Source: DASZZY01 sp036260395
GTDB taxonomy: Bacteria > Actinomycetota > UBA4738 > CALAEC01
NCBI GenBank assembly: GCA_036260395.1
Contig: DASZZY010000138.1
Location: 1 to 18,838 of the forward strand
Length of the DNA stretch: 18,838 nucleotides
Direction: 5' to 3'
Notes under the pieces: model-generated
Seen by the model: the letters and a program-made list of their open reading frames with translations, nothing else
Databases searched by the model: none
Told to the model about the DNA's origin: nothing
In this document: positions 1-6,948 of the stretch, one piece after another
Layout: each line of letters begins with the position of its first letter
How positions within the stretch are numbered: the first letter of the stretch is position 1
Translations under genes and position numbers: made by a program

Positions 1-174
1 GAGGACGAGCACCTCGTCCGGCGCAAGCTCGAGCCGGCCGGCTACGGGTTCGCCGCGCGGCCGGCGGCCGTCCGGGGGCCGGCCACGCGGTCGTTGGTCC
101 CGCTCGTCCTCACGTTGGGTGCGATCGGCGTGACCGCGGCGCTGCTGCTGCTGTACTTCGCGCTCCGCGGGTAG
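1..174 (+). CDS. C-terminal end of an unidentified membrane-anchored protein (5' partial)
   Basis: Frame 1 is open from the window edge to a TAG at 172-174 and encodes 57 residues. The first part is charged and Pro/Ala-rich. It is followed by one strongly hydrophobic segment (about residues 33-54, with a run of four leucines) and a short basic tail, as in a tail-anchored protein or the last helix of a larger membrane protein. The body of the gene is outside the window and I do not recognise the family. It converges with the FHA gene, with four bases between the two stop codons, so there is no room for an independent terminator. Both converging genes end in a transmembrane helix, which may be coincidence. 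The frame is supported by the clean hydrophobic pattern and the stop placement. Confidence 0.6.
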   Translation, partial: EDEHLVRRKLEPAGYGFAARPAAVRGPATRSLVPLVLTLGAIGVTAALLLLYFALRG

Positions 175-178
175 CGCC

Positions 179-769
179 CTACCGCAGCGCGAGCCAGATC
201 ATCAGCGCGAACGCCGCCACGGCGAGGATCCCGATCGGCGCGATGAAGGCCTTGCGCTTGGTGTAGACGTCGAGGAGCGGGTCGAGTTCCGGCACGGGGA
301 CCTCGGGAGCCCGCCCCACCGGCGCCAGCGGCCCGGTCGGACCCTGCCCCGGCCCGGCCGGCGGAGCGCCGGGCGCGGCCCGCTGGAGGTCGGGCGGGAG
401 GTAGTTCGGCGCCGGCGTCTCGACCCGGAGCGCCGGCGGCACCGGCCGGACGGCCGACGGCCGCTGGGCCACCTCCCGCGGGCTCCGCAGCTGGATGACC
501 GTGACCCCGACCAGGATCTGGTCCCCGGCCGAGGCGAACGACGGCGCGTGGACCTGGTTTCCGTTGATGAACGTGCCGTTCAGCGACCCCAGGTCCTCCA
601 CGAGCACGCCGCCCCGGGTCGGGGTGATGCGGGCGTGGCGGCGTGAGACCAGGGTGTCCCCGAGCGTCAGCCCGAGCCCGGGCTCGCGCCCGACCTCGAT
701 CGGACGGTCGACAGGGATCTGGACGCCGGCGTCGGGGCCCTCGGCGACCTCGACGGTGACCTCGGCCAT
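179..769 (-). CDS. FHA-domain protein with C-terminal transmembrane anchor
   Basis: This 196-residue protein has an N-terminal forkhead-associated domain (about residues 20-92). It carries the diagnostic residues of a phosphothreonine pocket: Gly27-Arg28, Ser42-Arg43-Arg44-His45, and Asn64-Gly65 followed by Asn70. A Pro/Ala-rich linker (about 100-165) leads to one membrane helix (about 174-194), so the FHA domain should face the cytoplasm. The ATG at 767-769 shares its first base with the TGA of the upstream ceoC-like gene (TGATG), indicating translational coupling; the longer reading frame upstream of it is low-complexity shadow of ceoC. FHA domains bind Thr-phosphorylated partners of Ser/Thr kinases. 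Its coupling to TrkA subunits suggests phosphorylation-dependent control of K+ transport at the membrane. That role is inference; the FHA call is firm. Confidence 0.88.
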   Translation of the reverse strand: MAEVTVEVAEGPDAGVQIPVDRPIEVGREPGLGLTLGDTLVSRRHARITPTRGGVLVEDLGSLNGTFINGNQVHAPSFASAGDQILVGVTVIQLRSPREVAQRPSAVRPVPPALRVETPAPNYLPPDLQRAAPGAPPAGPGQGPTGPLAPVGRAPEVPVPELDPLLDVYTKRKAFIAPIGILAVAAFALMIWLALR

Positions 770-1461
770 CAGCGCCGCTGGTCGCCGGGCTCGGAGCCTC
801 CGAGCACCGCGACGCGGAGCTCCCCCTCGGCCTCGGCGGTGGCGATGGCCAGGAGCTCGTCGCCTGCGACGAGCTGGGTCTCCGGCTGGGGGATCACCAC
901 GTGCCCCTCGCGCAGGATGGCGACGATGGCGGAGTCCGGCGGGAGCCGGAGCTCGTACATCGGCCGGCCGGCGATCGCAGCGCCGGCGTCGATCGTCATC
1001 TCCAGCAGCGTGACGCGCCCACGCTCCAGCTTGAACAGGCGGATCAGGTCCCCCACGGTGACGGACTCCTCGACGATGGCCGTGAGGACGTGCGGGGGGC
1101 TCATCGGGAGGTCCACGCCCCAGGTCTCGTTGAACAGCCACTCGTTGTTGGGGTGGTTCACGCGGGCCACCACGTGGGGGACGCCGTACTCCTGCTTCGA
1201 CAGGAGCGAGATCACCAGGTTGTCCTCGTCGTCCCCGGTGGCGGCCACCACGACGTCCGCCGACCCGAGGTCCGCCTTGTCGAGCACCCAGGGCTCGCAG
1301 GCGTCGCCGAACACGAACGTCACGCCCGGCGGGGCCTCCTGCTGGGCGCGCTCGAGGACCGTCCGGTCCTGCTCGATGACGGTGACGTCGTGGCCGCGGA
1401 GGTGAAGGTCGTTCGCCAGGTGCCGCCCGATGTTCCCGGCTCCCCCGACGACGACCCTCAT
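769..1461 (-). CDS. ceoC: TrkA-family (RCK) potassium uptake regulatory subunit, CeoC-like
   Basis: This 230-residue protein has an N-terminal Rossmann RCK_N domain with a GxGxxG nucleotide motif (Gly7, Gly9, Gly12) and an acidic residue at the end of strand 2 (the VIEQD stretch). A C-terminal RCK_C (TrkA_C) domain (about 145-215) ends in the LVAGDELLAIA-type sequence typical of that fold. Such subunits bind NAD(H), ATP or c-di-AMP and gate K+ channels or transporters from the cytoplasm. The ATG at 1461 lies seven bases after the ceoB stop, with a GGGAG/GAGG ribosome site overlapping that stop. The order, a TrkA pair next to a KimA-like permease, matches Rv2692/Rv2691/Rv2690c of M. tuberculosis, which is why I use the symbol. 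No TrkH/TrkG channel is in the window, so its partner is unproven. Confidence 0.9.
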   Translation of the reverse strand: MRVVVGGAGNIGRHLANDLHLRGHDVTVIEQDRTVLERAQQEAPPGVTFVFGDACEPWVLDKADLGSADVVVAATGDDEDNLVISLLSKQEYGVPHVVARVNHPNNEWLFNETWGVDLPMSPPHVLTAIVEESVTVGDLIRLFKLERGRVTLLEMTIDAGAAIAGRPMYELRLPPDSAIVAILREGHVVIPQPETQLVAGDELLAIATAEAEGELRVAVLGGSEPGDQRR

Positions 1462-1468
1462 CGCGGCC

Positions 1469-2125
1469 TCACTCCCCGGCCGGCTCCATCATCACGTCGA
1501 ACTTGTCGACGGCGTCCTTGTGGACGATGAAGTGCGCGACGTCGCCCTCCTGGAACGTCGAGTCGCGGGTCGGGATGAACCCGCTGCCGCCCCGCTCCAC
1601 GCCGGCCACGTCCACCTCGCCGTCGGCCTCCACCGTCGAGATCTTCTTCCCGACCAGGTGGGCCGGGACCTCGTGCTGGAGGTGCAGCAGCGTCCCGCCC
1701 GCGTACGTCTCGCGCATCTGCTCGCGGCCGTGGAACAGCAGGTGCCGGATCTGGCGGGACGCCCACCGGACGGTCGCCACGGTGGGGATGTCCAGGCGCT
1801 CGTAGATGTCGGCCCGCCGCGGGTCGTAGATCCGGGCCACCACCCGCGGCACGCGGAAGTGCTCCCGCGCCACGCGGGCCGAAACGATGTTCGAGTTGTC
1901 GCCGTTGGAGACGGCGATGAACGCGTCCGCGTCGCGGATCCCGGCCTCCTCGAGCGTGTCGCGGTCGAAGCCGATGCCCACGACGGTCTTGGCGTCGAAC
2001 CCCGGCGGCAGCCGGTCGAAGGCCTCCGCCCGCTTGTCGACGATCGCCACGGTATGGCCGCGCTGGGAGAGGTCGATCGTCAGCTCGGACCCGACCCGGC
2101 CGCACCCCATGATGACGAAGTGCAC
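1469..2125 (-). CDS. ceoB: TrkA-family (RCK) potassium uptake regulatory subunit, CeoB-like
   Basis: This 218-residue RCK protein begins with a Rossmann motif (Gly7, Gly9, Gly12 in MGCGRVG) and has the acidic ribose-binding Asp in the IVDKR stretch. The RCK_N domain spans about 1-130 and the RCK_C domain about 135-212. It is first of the ceoB-ceoC-FHA operon and probably forms a hetero-oligomer with the CeoC-like protein. The start is GTG at 2123-2125. A TACGCT hexamer (2132-2137) ends six bases before that GTG and there is no ribosome site, so it looks like a leaderless start. Upstream lies kimA-1 in the same direction, 47 bases away, but the TANNNT box suggests an independent promoter. The family call is firm; ceoB versus ceoC assignment rests on gene order. 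Confidence 0.9.
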   Translation of the reverse strand: MHFVIMGCGRVGSELTIDLSQRGHTVAIVDKRAEAFDRLPPGFDAKTVVGIGFDRDTLEEAGIRDADAFIAVSNGDNSNIVSARVAREHFRVPRVVARIYDPRRADIYERLDIPTVATVRWASRQIRHLLFHGREQMRETYAGGTLLHLQHEVPAHLVGKKISTVEADGEVDVAGVERGGSGFIPTRDSTFQEGDVAHFIVHKDAVDKFDVMMEPAGE

Positions 2126-2131
2126 AGCGTC

Positions 2132-2137
2132 AGCGTA
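2132..2137 (-). promoter_or_regulatory. Leaderless -10 box of the ceoB operon
   Basis: Read on the minus strand this is TACGCT, followed by six bases and then the GTG of ceoB. It fits the actinobacterial TANNNT -10 element, which would put the transcript start at or next to the start codon. No -35 element or Shine-Dalgarno sequence is apparent. It lies in the 47-base gap after kimA-1. Confidence 0.5.
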
Positions 2138-2172
2138 CCCCTCGGGCCGGAGATCACAACCCCGGGCCGGTC

Positions 2173-4473
2173 CTAGCCCCCGCTGTCTGAGCGACGCCTA
2201 CCCGGGTCCGCCGCCAGCCGGTAAGGAACGCTGGAGAGGATGACCCGCGGTTCGAAGAGCAGCAGCCGCTTGATGAACAAGGCGCGATTGTTGTGCAGGA
2301 TGCGGTGTCTCCACCGGGGGACGAGGTACTCGGCGATGACGACGGACGCCACGGTCCCTGGATCCGCGGTCGCCCGTCGGACCTCGTCGAGGACCGCGGC
2401 GCCCAGGTCGCGGAACGGCGCCTGCACCGCCTCCAACGGGATCTCGGGCCGCGACGACGCCCACCGGGAGAACAGCTCTCCGAGGTCCTCGTTCGGCTCC
2501 AGCGACACGTAGACGGCCCGGGTCTCCGCGGCCTGCAGGGAACGGGCGTAGCGAACGGCCCGTAAGGAAGCGTCATGCACGTCCGCGATGAACACCACGG
2601 CCGCGGTGCGCCGCGGGACGAGCGCTCTCCCCTCGCTCCTGGGATGCTCGTTCCTGTCTTCGACGACCGGTACGTCGGTCACGACGACCTGTGGCTCTGC
2701 CAACAGGCGGACCTTGAGCCGGAACGTCACCGGCTGGCGGATGGCGTGCCACAACGAGCGTCTCCGGAACAGCTCCGGGATGACCACGTTGACGAAGTCG
2801 CCCGGCTCCCGAGGCACCGCCCGGACGTACGCGAGCACGGCCTCGACCTGGCTGGGGCCGGTGACGGTGCGGAGCGGGAGTCCCGGCCCCGCCATCCGGG
2901 ACCAGCGGAGCTCCGCCTCCTCCCGCGGCAGGGATCCCGCGTACACGACGTGGAGGTCGGCTGGCCGGAAGGAGCGCACGTATCCGAGCGCCCGAGCGGC
3001 AGCGGCGTCGAAGTCGGTCACCAGCACGACGGTGCGGTTGGTGGCCGTCGGTGCCGTGGCAGCGACCGTCCCCGGGCGCAGCATGGCCTCCACTCGGGCG
3101 TAGTGGCGGTGGATCGCTCGAAGCAGCACGACCAGGAGAGGGATGGCCACGATCACGATCCAGGCTCCGTGGACGAGCTTCGATGCCGTGATGACGATCA
3201 GCACCACGAACGTGGCCGCCGCGCCGGTCCCGTTGACGACGATGCTGCGACGCCAGCCCGGCTCCCGCGTCCGCAGCCATCGCCTGACCATCCCGGTCTG
3301 CGAGAGCGTGAAGGAGGTGAACACCCCGACGACGTAGAGCTGGATCAGCCGCGATACGTCCGCGTCGAACGCGATCAGCAGGGCGGCCGCCAGCAGCCCG
3401 AGCACGACGATGCCGTTGGAGAACACCAGGCGATCGCCCCGGTTCTCGAACTGCCGCGGCATGAACCGGTCGCGGGCCAGGATGGCGGAGAGCCGAGGGA
3501 AGTCCTGATACGCGGTGTTGGCGGCCAGGATGAGAATCCCCGCTGTGGTCACCTGTACCGCGTAGAAGCCGAACCCGTGTCCGAAGACGCCCTCCGCGAT
3601 CTGGGAGACCACCGACCGCTGATGACTCGGCAGGGCCCCGGAGCGAACGGCCAGGAGGGAGATGCCCAGGAACATCGAGATCGTGATCGCGGCCATGACC
3701 GACAGGGTCGCCGCCGCGTTCCGGGCCCGCGGACGACGGAAGGCCTGGACACCGTCGGAGATGGCCTCCACCCCCGTGAGGGCCGTCGAGCCCGAGGAGA
3801 ACGCCCGGAGGATGACCAGCAGGGTCACGGCGCCGGCCCCCTGCTCGATCGGGTGCTCCACCGCTGCCCGGGGACAGGCTTCCACGCACTCCACCAGCCC
3901 CACGCCGATCATGGTGAAGACCGAGACGACGAAGGCGTACGTCGGGAGGGCGAATAGGGTCCCCGACTCGCGGACCCCTCGAAGGTTCGCCAGCGTGACG
4001 AACGCGACGAAGCCGAGCGCCAGCGGAACCCGGGCGTCCGCGAGCCCTGGCGCCGCCGAGGTGATGGCGAACACACCGGCGGAGACGGATACGGAGACCG
4101 TCAGGACGTAGTCGGTGAGGATCGCTCCGGCGGCGACGAGCCCAGGCGTCACTCCCAGGTTCTCCCGGGACACGATGTAGGCGCCGCCGCCGGACGGGTA
4201 GGCGCGCACGGTCTGTCGGTACGACGTGACGACGATGGCCAGCACGATGGCGATCGGAATGGCGATCGGAAGCACGAGGGAGGTGGCGGACGCACCTGCC
4301 GCCGCCACGAGGACCAGCAAGATCTCCTCGGTGGCGTACGCGTTGGATGACAGCGGGTCGGAGGCGAACACCGGCAGGGCGAGGACCTTCGAAAGAAGTG
4401 TGTGCTCCAGTCGGTGGCTGGGCATCTGCCGGCCGACCAGGACCCGCTTGAACAGGACGATGGGACGGGTCAC
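2173..4473 (-). CDS. kimA: KimA-like potassium importer (KUP/APC superfamily) with tandem C-terminal USP-like domains
   Basis: This is a 766-residue proton-coupled K+ permease (called kimA-1 here). The APC-fold membrane part spans about residues 30-455 (about 12 helices). Residues that I recall forming the K+ sites of Bacillus subtilis KimA (Asp36, Tyr43, Asp117, Tyr118, Thr121, Ser125, Thr230, Glu233, Tyr377) line up at a near-constant offset with Asp39, Tyr46, Asp121, Tyr122, Thr125, Ser129, Thr233, Glu236 and Tyr380. The cytoplasmic tail holds two USP-like alpha/beta repeats (about 479-602 and 622-752), making it longer than KimA (607 residues). The chosen GTG at 4471-4473 overlaps the stop of the small upstream gene by four bases (GTGA). 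A longer frame reaching 4854 runs through low-complexity sequence out of frame with that small gene and is rejected. It is paralogous along its full length to kimA-2. The K+ assignment is by motif and context; an amino acid permease is the alternative. Confidence 0.88.
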   Translation of the reverse strand: MTRPIVLFKRVLVGRQMPSHRLEHTLLSKVLALPVFASDPLSSNAYATEEILLVLVAAAGASATSLVLPIAIPIAIVLAIVVTSYRQTVRAYPSGGGAYIVSRENLGVTPGLVAAGAILTDYVLTVSVSVSAGVFAITSAAPGLADARVPLALGFVAFVTLANLRGVRESGTLFALPTYAFVVSVFTMIGVGLVECVEACPRAAVEHPIEQGAGAVTLLVILRAFSSGSTALTGVEAISDGVQAFRRPRARNAAATLSVMAAITISMFLGISLLAVRSGALPSHQRSVVSQIAEGVFGHGFGFYAVQVTTAGILILAANTAYQDFPRLSAILARDRFMPRQFENRGDRLVFSNGIVVLGLLAAALLIAFDADVSRLIQLYVVGVFTSFTLSQTGMVRRWLRTREPGWRRSIVVNGTGAAATFVVLIVITASKLVHGAWIVIVAIPLLVVLLRAIHRHYARVEAMLRPGTVAATAPTATNRTVVLVTDFDAAAARALGYVRSFRPADLHVVYAGSLPREEAELRWSRMAGPGLPLRTVTGPSQVEAVLAYVRAVPREPGDFVNVVIPELFRRRSLWHAIRQPVTFRLKVRLLAEPQVVVTDVPVVEDRNEHPRSEGRALVPRRTAAVVFIADVHDASLRAVRYARSLQAAETRAVYVSLEPNEDLGELFSRWASSRPEIPLEAVQAPFRDLGAAVLDEVRRATADPGTVASVVIAEYLVPRWRHRILHNNRALFIKRLLLFEPRVILSSVPYRLAADPGRRRSDSGG

Positions 4474-4670
4474 GACGTGCCGTCGCCCTGGGTCGAGCGG
4501 CCCCCGGGTGTCCCCATCCGGTCGAGGAGCTCCTCTGTGAGCGTGGCCTCGCGGTACGCTTGGCGGTATTCCCGCCGCGCGATGGCGGCGCGCACGACCG
4601 GCCCTAACAGCAGGCCGGTCAGGACGCCGAACGCGACACCAACCAGGAAGTCCCCCATCGGCCGGAGCAT
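4470..4670 (-). CDS. Small single-helix membrane protein coupled to kimA-1
   Basis: This 66-residue protein begins with a glycine-rich hydrophobic helix (about residues 6-30, FLVGVAFGVLTGLLLGPV), followed by a charged, probably helical tail, resembling YtxH-type small membrane proteins. Its TGA overlaps the kimA-1 GTG (GTGA), which argues that it is real and translated with the permease. A second ATG four codons in (4658) is an equally possible start. Neither has a good ribosome site. A strong GGAGG-type site occurs near 4704-4716, but it serves a TTG/ATG at 4693-4698 in a different frame. The coupling suggests an accessory or stabilising subunit of the transporter; this is inference. No family assignment beyond the topology is possible. 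Confidence 0.62.
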   Translation of the reverse strand: MLRPMGDFLVGVAFGVLTGLLLGPVVRAAIARREYRQAYREATLTEELLDRMGTPGGRSTQGDGTS

Positions 4671-4730
4671 GGCCGTGACCCCGGTCGAGAGGCATCAAGG
4701 CGACACCTCCCTCCGACAAGAAGTCGTAAA

Positions 4731-4754
4731 AGCGAGAACCCAGCGGTTGTCGCT
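4731..4754. promoter_or_regulatory. Imperfect inverted repeat in the kimA-1/kdpDE divergent region (candidate operator)
   Basis: The left arm AGCGAGAACC (4731-4740) and right arm GGTTGTCGCT (4745-4754) are reverse complements at 9 of 10 positions, with a four-base spacer. It is the clearest dyad in the 116-base gap between the divergent units, and ends 32 bases before the kdpD start. It could be an operator controlling one or both directions, or a hairpin in the kdpD leader. OmpR-family regulators usually bind direct repeats, so its regulator need not be KdpE. Confidence 0.45.
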
Positions 4755-4786
4755 CCCCGCTCCGGGGGCGCACCCTAGGGGCCGGT

Positions 4787-6190
4787 ATGTCTCGCGCCTC
4801 GAGGCGAAGCGCGATCCGCCTCCTCCGGCCCGCCATGGTGGCGGTGGTCCTCACTGGTCTGGCGACGCTCCCGGCGGCCCTCCCCGGCCGGCCATCGCCG
4901 GTGATCGCCGCCCTCGTCTACGTCCTGGCCGTCGCCGGAGCCTCTGCGGCCGGCGGCTTGACCGCGGGCCTGGCGGCATCCGTGCTGTCGTTCTTCGGCC
5001 TGAACTTCTTCTTCACACCGCCACTCCACACGCTGTCGGTGGAGCGAACCGACGACCTCGCCGCCCTGGCGGTGTTCCTGGCCGTGTCCGCGATCGTGGG
5101 CACCCTGCTATCCAGGGCGTTGGACCAGCGGGCCAGGGCGGAGCGGAGGGAACGGGAGGCCCGGCTCCTGCACCATGTCGCCACTCGGCTGCTCTCCGGA
5201 GACGCGCTGGAGGACGTGCTGGAGCGATTCGGGCGCGCCATCACCGACCTGCTGGCCCTGGCTCGCTGCGAGCTCAGGGCGGAGCCCCTGCGGCGGACCA
5301 TCGTGGTGCAGGGCGAGTCCGAGGTCGAGGGAGGGCGCGAGGTCGTCTCCATGGCAGCCGGTGGGCGGGAAGCGGGACAGGTGGTCGCCGTCCTCCCGCC
5401 CGGGCGGCAACTGCTCGAAGAGGAGCGCAGCGTCATCGCCACGTTCGCCGGCCAGATGGGCCTCGCTCTGGAGGGAGCTCGCCTGGCGGGCGAGGCTGAT
5501 CGAGCACGTATGGACGCGGAGAAGAACCGATTGCGGGCCGCCTTGTTCTCCTCGGTCACGCACGATCTGCGGACACCGCTGGCCTCGATCACCGCATCGG
5601 TGACCACCCTGCAGGGCGTGGGAGACGACCTGGGGCAGCACGACCGCCGCGATCTCCTCGAGACGATCCGCCAGGAGGCGGAGCGGCTGAACCGCCTGGT
5701 GGGCAACCTCATGCATCTATCGCAGATCCGCGCCGGCGCGCTGACCCCTGAGAAGGTTCGGGCCGACCTGGACGAGCTCATCGAGGGCGTGGTGGCCCGG
5801 CTGCGCCCCGTGCTCCGGCAGCATCGGATCCGGCTGGTCCTCCGAGAGGGCCTGCCTTCGGTGCCCATGGACGTCGTCCAGATGGACCAGGCGCTGACCA
5901 ACCTCTTGGAGAACGCCGCCCGATTCGCGCCACCCGGCTCGGAGATCGCCGTCTATGCCGCTCGGTTCCGCGATGAGGTAGAGGCACGGGTGAGCGACCG
6001 CGGCCCGGGCATCCCCGCCGAGGAGCGCGAGCGGGTCATGGAGCCGTTCGTACGAGGGGAGGCAACGGGTGGGACGGGCTTGGGGCTCTCGATCGCCCGG
6101 GCGATCGTGGAGTCACACGGAGGTCGGATCTGGATCCGGGACACGCCCGGAGGGGGAACCACGGTGGTCTTCCGGCTGCCGCTTCGATGA
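4787..6190 (+). CDS. kdpD: KdpD-like sensor histidine kinase lacking the N-terminal KdpD/USP input domains
   Basis: This 467-residue membrane kinase opens with four closely packed helices of the KdpD DUF4118 module (about 14-108, including a NFFFTPPLHTL stretch typical of KdpD). A GAF-like region follows (about 125-235), then a dimerisation/phosphoacceptor domain with His259 in VTHDLRTPLA. The HATPase has N-box Asn372/Asn376, DRGPGIP at 404-410, Phe421 and GTGLGLSI at 429-436. E. coli KdpD has 894 residues; the cytoplasmic KdpD and USP domains that precede the helices there are absent here. Only about eleven residues precede the first helix, and no in-frame gene lies upstream. It overlaps kdpE by four bases (ATGA). 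The expected role is autophosphorylation in response to K+ limitation or osmotic cues. The ribosome site before the ATG is weak. Confidence 0.88.
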   Translation: MSRASRRSAIRLLRPAMVAVVLTGLATLPAALPGRPSPVIAALVYVLAVAGASAAGGLTAGLAASVLSFFGLNFFFTPPLHTLSVERTDDLAALAVFLAVSAIVGTLLSRALDQRARAERREREARLLHHVATRLLSGDALEDVLERFGRAITDLLALARCELRAEPLRRTIVVQGESEVEGGREVVSMAAGGREAGQVVAVLPPGRQLLEEERSVIATFAGQMGLALEGARLAGEADRARMDAEKNRLRAALFSSVTHDLRTPLASITASVTTLQGVGDDLGQHDRRDLLETIRQEAERLNRLVGNLMHLSQIRAGALTPEKVRADLDELIEGVVARLRPVLRQHRIRLVLREGLPSVPMDVVQMDQALTNLLENAARFAPPGSEIAVYAARFRDEVEARVSDRGPGIPAEERERVMEPFVRGEATGGTGLGLSIARAIVESHGGRIWIRDTPGGGTTVVFRLPLR

Positions 6191-6894
6191 GCGCTCCAGC
6201 CCTGACCGTGCTCGTCGTCGATGACGACGCTCAGATCTTGAGGGCGCTTCGGACGAGCCTGCGGGCCCGCGGGTACGACGTGATGACCGCTTCGAACGGG
6301 GAGACGGCCCTGGAGCTGCTCTCGACCCACCCCCCGGACCTGGCCATCGTCGACCTGGGGCTCCCGGGGATCCGCGGTCGCGAGGTCATCGAACGTCTCC
6401 GGACGTGGTCGGAGATGCCCGTCATCGTGCTTTCGGTCCAAGACTCGCATGCGGAGAAGGTCGCCGCGTTGGACGCCGGTGCCGACGACTACGTCACCAA
6501 GCCGTTCTCGATCGACGAGCTCTTGGCTCGCATCCGGGCCGTCCAGCGGCGAGCCGCGCCGGAGCGAGCCGGCCCCATCCTTCGCTTCGAGGGCCTGGAG
6601 GTGGACCTCCATCGTCGGGCGGTCCTCCTCCACGGCGAGTTGGTCCACCTCACCCGGACCGAGTACCGCCTCCTGGAAGCGATGGCCACGAACCCCGGGA
6701 AGCTCCTGACGCATGGCTGGCTGCTCCGTCGCGTGTGGGGGCCCGGGTACGGGACGGAGTCCCACTACGTCCGCGTCTACGTGCGCCAGCTTCGAGCGAA
6801 GCTGGCTGACGAGCCAAGCCGGCCGCGGTTCATCATCACGGAGCCCGGTCTCGGCTACCGCTGGAAGCCGGAGCCGGATCGCATCGACGAGTGA
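6187..6894 (+). CDS. kdpE: KdpE-like OmpR-family response regulator
   Basis: This 235-residue regulator has a receiver domain (about 8-120) with acidic pocket Asp12-Asp13, phospho-acceptor Asp56, Ser83 in the Thr/Ser switch position and Lys105. A winged-helix DNA-binding domain (about 130-228) follows. The end of that domain, ESHYVRVYVRQLRAKL followed by a SRPRFIITEPGLGYRW stretch, closely resembles E. coli KdpE and not PhoB- or MtrA-type regulators. The ATG overlaps the kinase stop by four bases, so this is a co-translated two-component pair. Targets cannot be read from sequence, but the flanking KimA-like permeases are the obvious candidates since no kdpFABC operon is present in the window. 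Confidence 0.92.
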   Translation: MSAPALTVLVVDDDAQILRALRTSLRARGYDVMTASNGETALELLSTHPPDLAIVDLGLPGIRGREVIERLRTWSEMPVIVLSVQDSHAEKVAALDAGADDYVTKPFSIDELLARIRAVQRRAAPERAGPILRFEGLEVDLHRRAVLLHGELVHLTRTEYRLLEAMATNPGKLLTHGWLLRRVWGPGYGTESHYVRVYVRQLRAKLADEPSRPRFIITEPGLGYRWKPEPDRIDE

Positions 6895-6934
6895 ACCGGC
6901 GCCGCCCGCAGCGGCTACCCGCGCGCGGCGGCCG

Positions 6935-6940
6935 TAGAAT
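6935..6940 (+). promoter_or_regulatory. Leaderless -10 box of kimA-2
   Basis: TAGAAT ends eight bases before the GTG at 6949 (two bases before an alternative GTG at 6943). This spacing fits a TANNNT -10 that starts transcription at or next to GTG 6949, and it favours that codon as the true start. It gives kimA-2 a promoter separate from kdpDE and leaves no leader for a riboswitch. Confidence 0.55.
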
Positions 6941-6948
6941 CCGTGGGC

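Noticed and set aside
770..1141. N-terminal extension of the FHA gene to 1141
   Set aside because: The extension is Arg/Gly/Ala-rich shadow of ceoC; ATG 769 overlaps the ceoC stop in a typical coupling arrangement.
4474..4854. N-terminal extension of kimA-1 to an ATG at 4854
   Set aside because: The extra 127 residues are low-complexity, run across the small membrane gene in another frame and overlap the kdpD start; the GTG at 4473 gives the expected family N-terminus.
6901..6915. GCCGC/GCGGC hairpin after kdpE as a terminator
   Set aside because: Five-bp stem, no T tract, and such dyads are frequent by chance at this GC content.
6895..6948. Possible c-di-AMP (ydaO-type) riboswitch before kimA-2
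   Set aside because: B. subtilis kimA has one, but this gap is about 54 bases with a TANNNT box just before the start, leaving no leader; the 116-base gap before kimA-1 also shows no such fold by eye.
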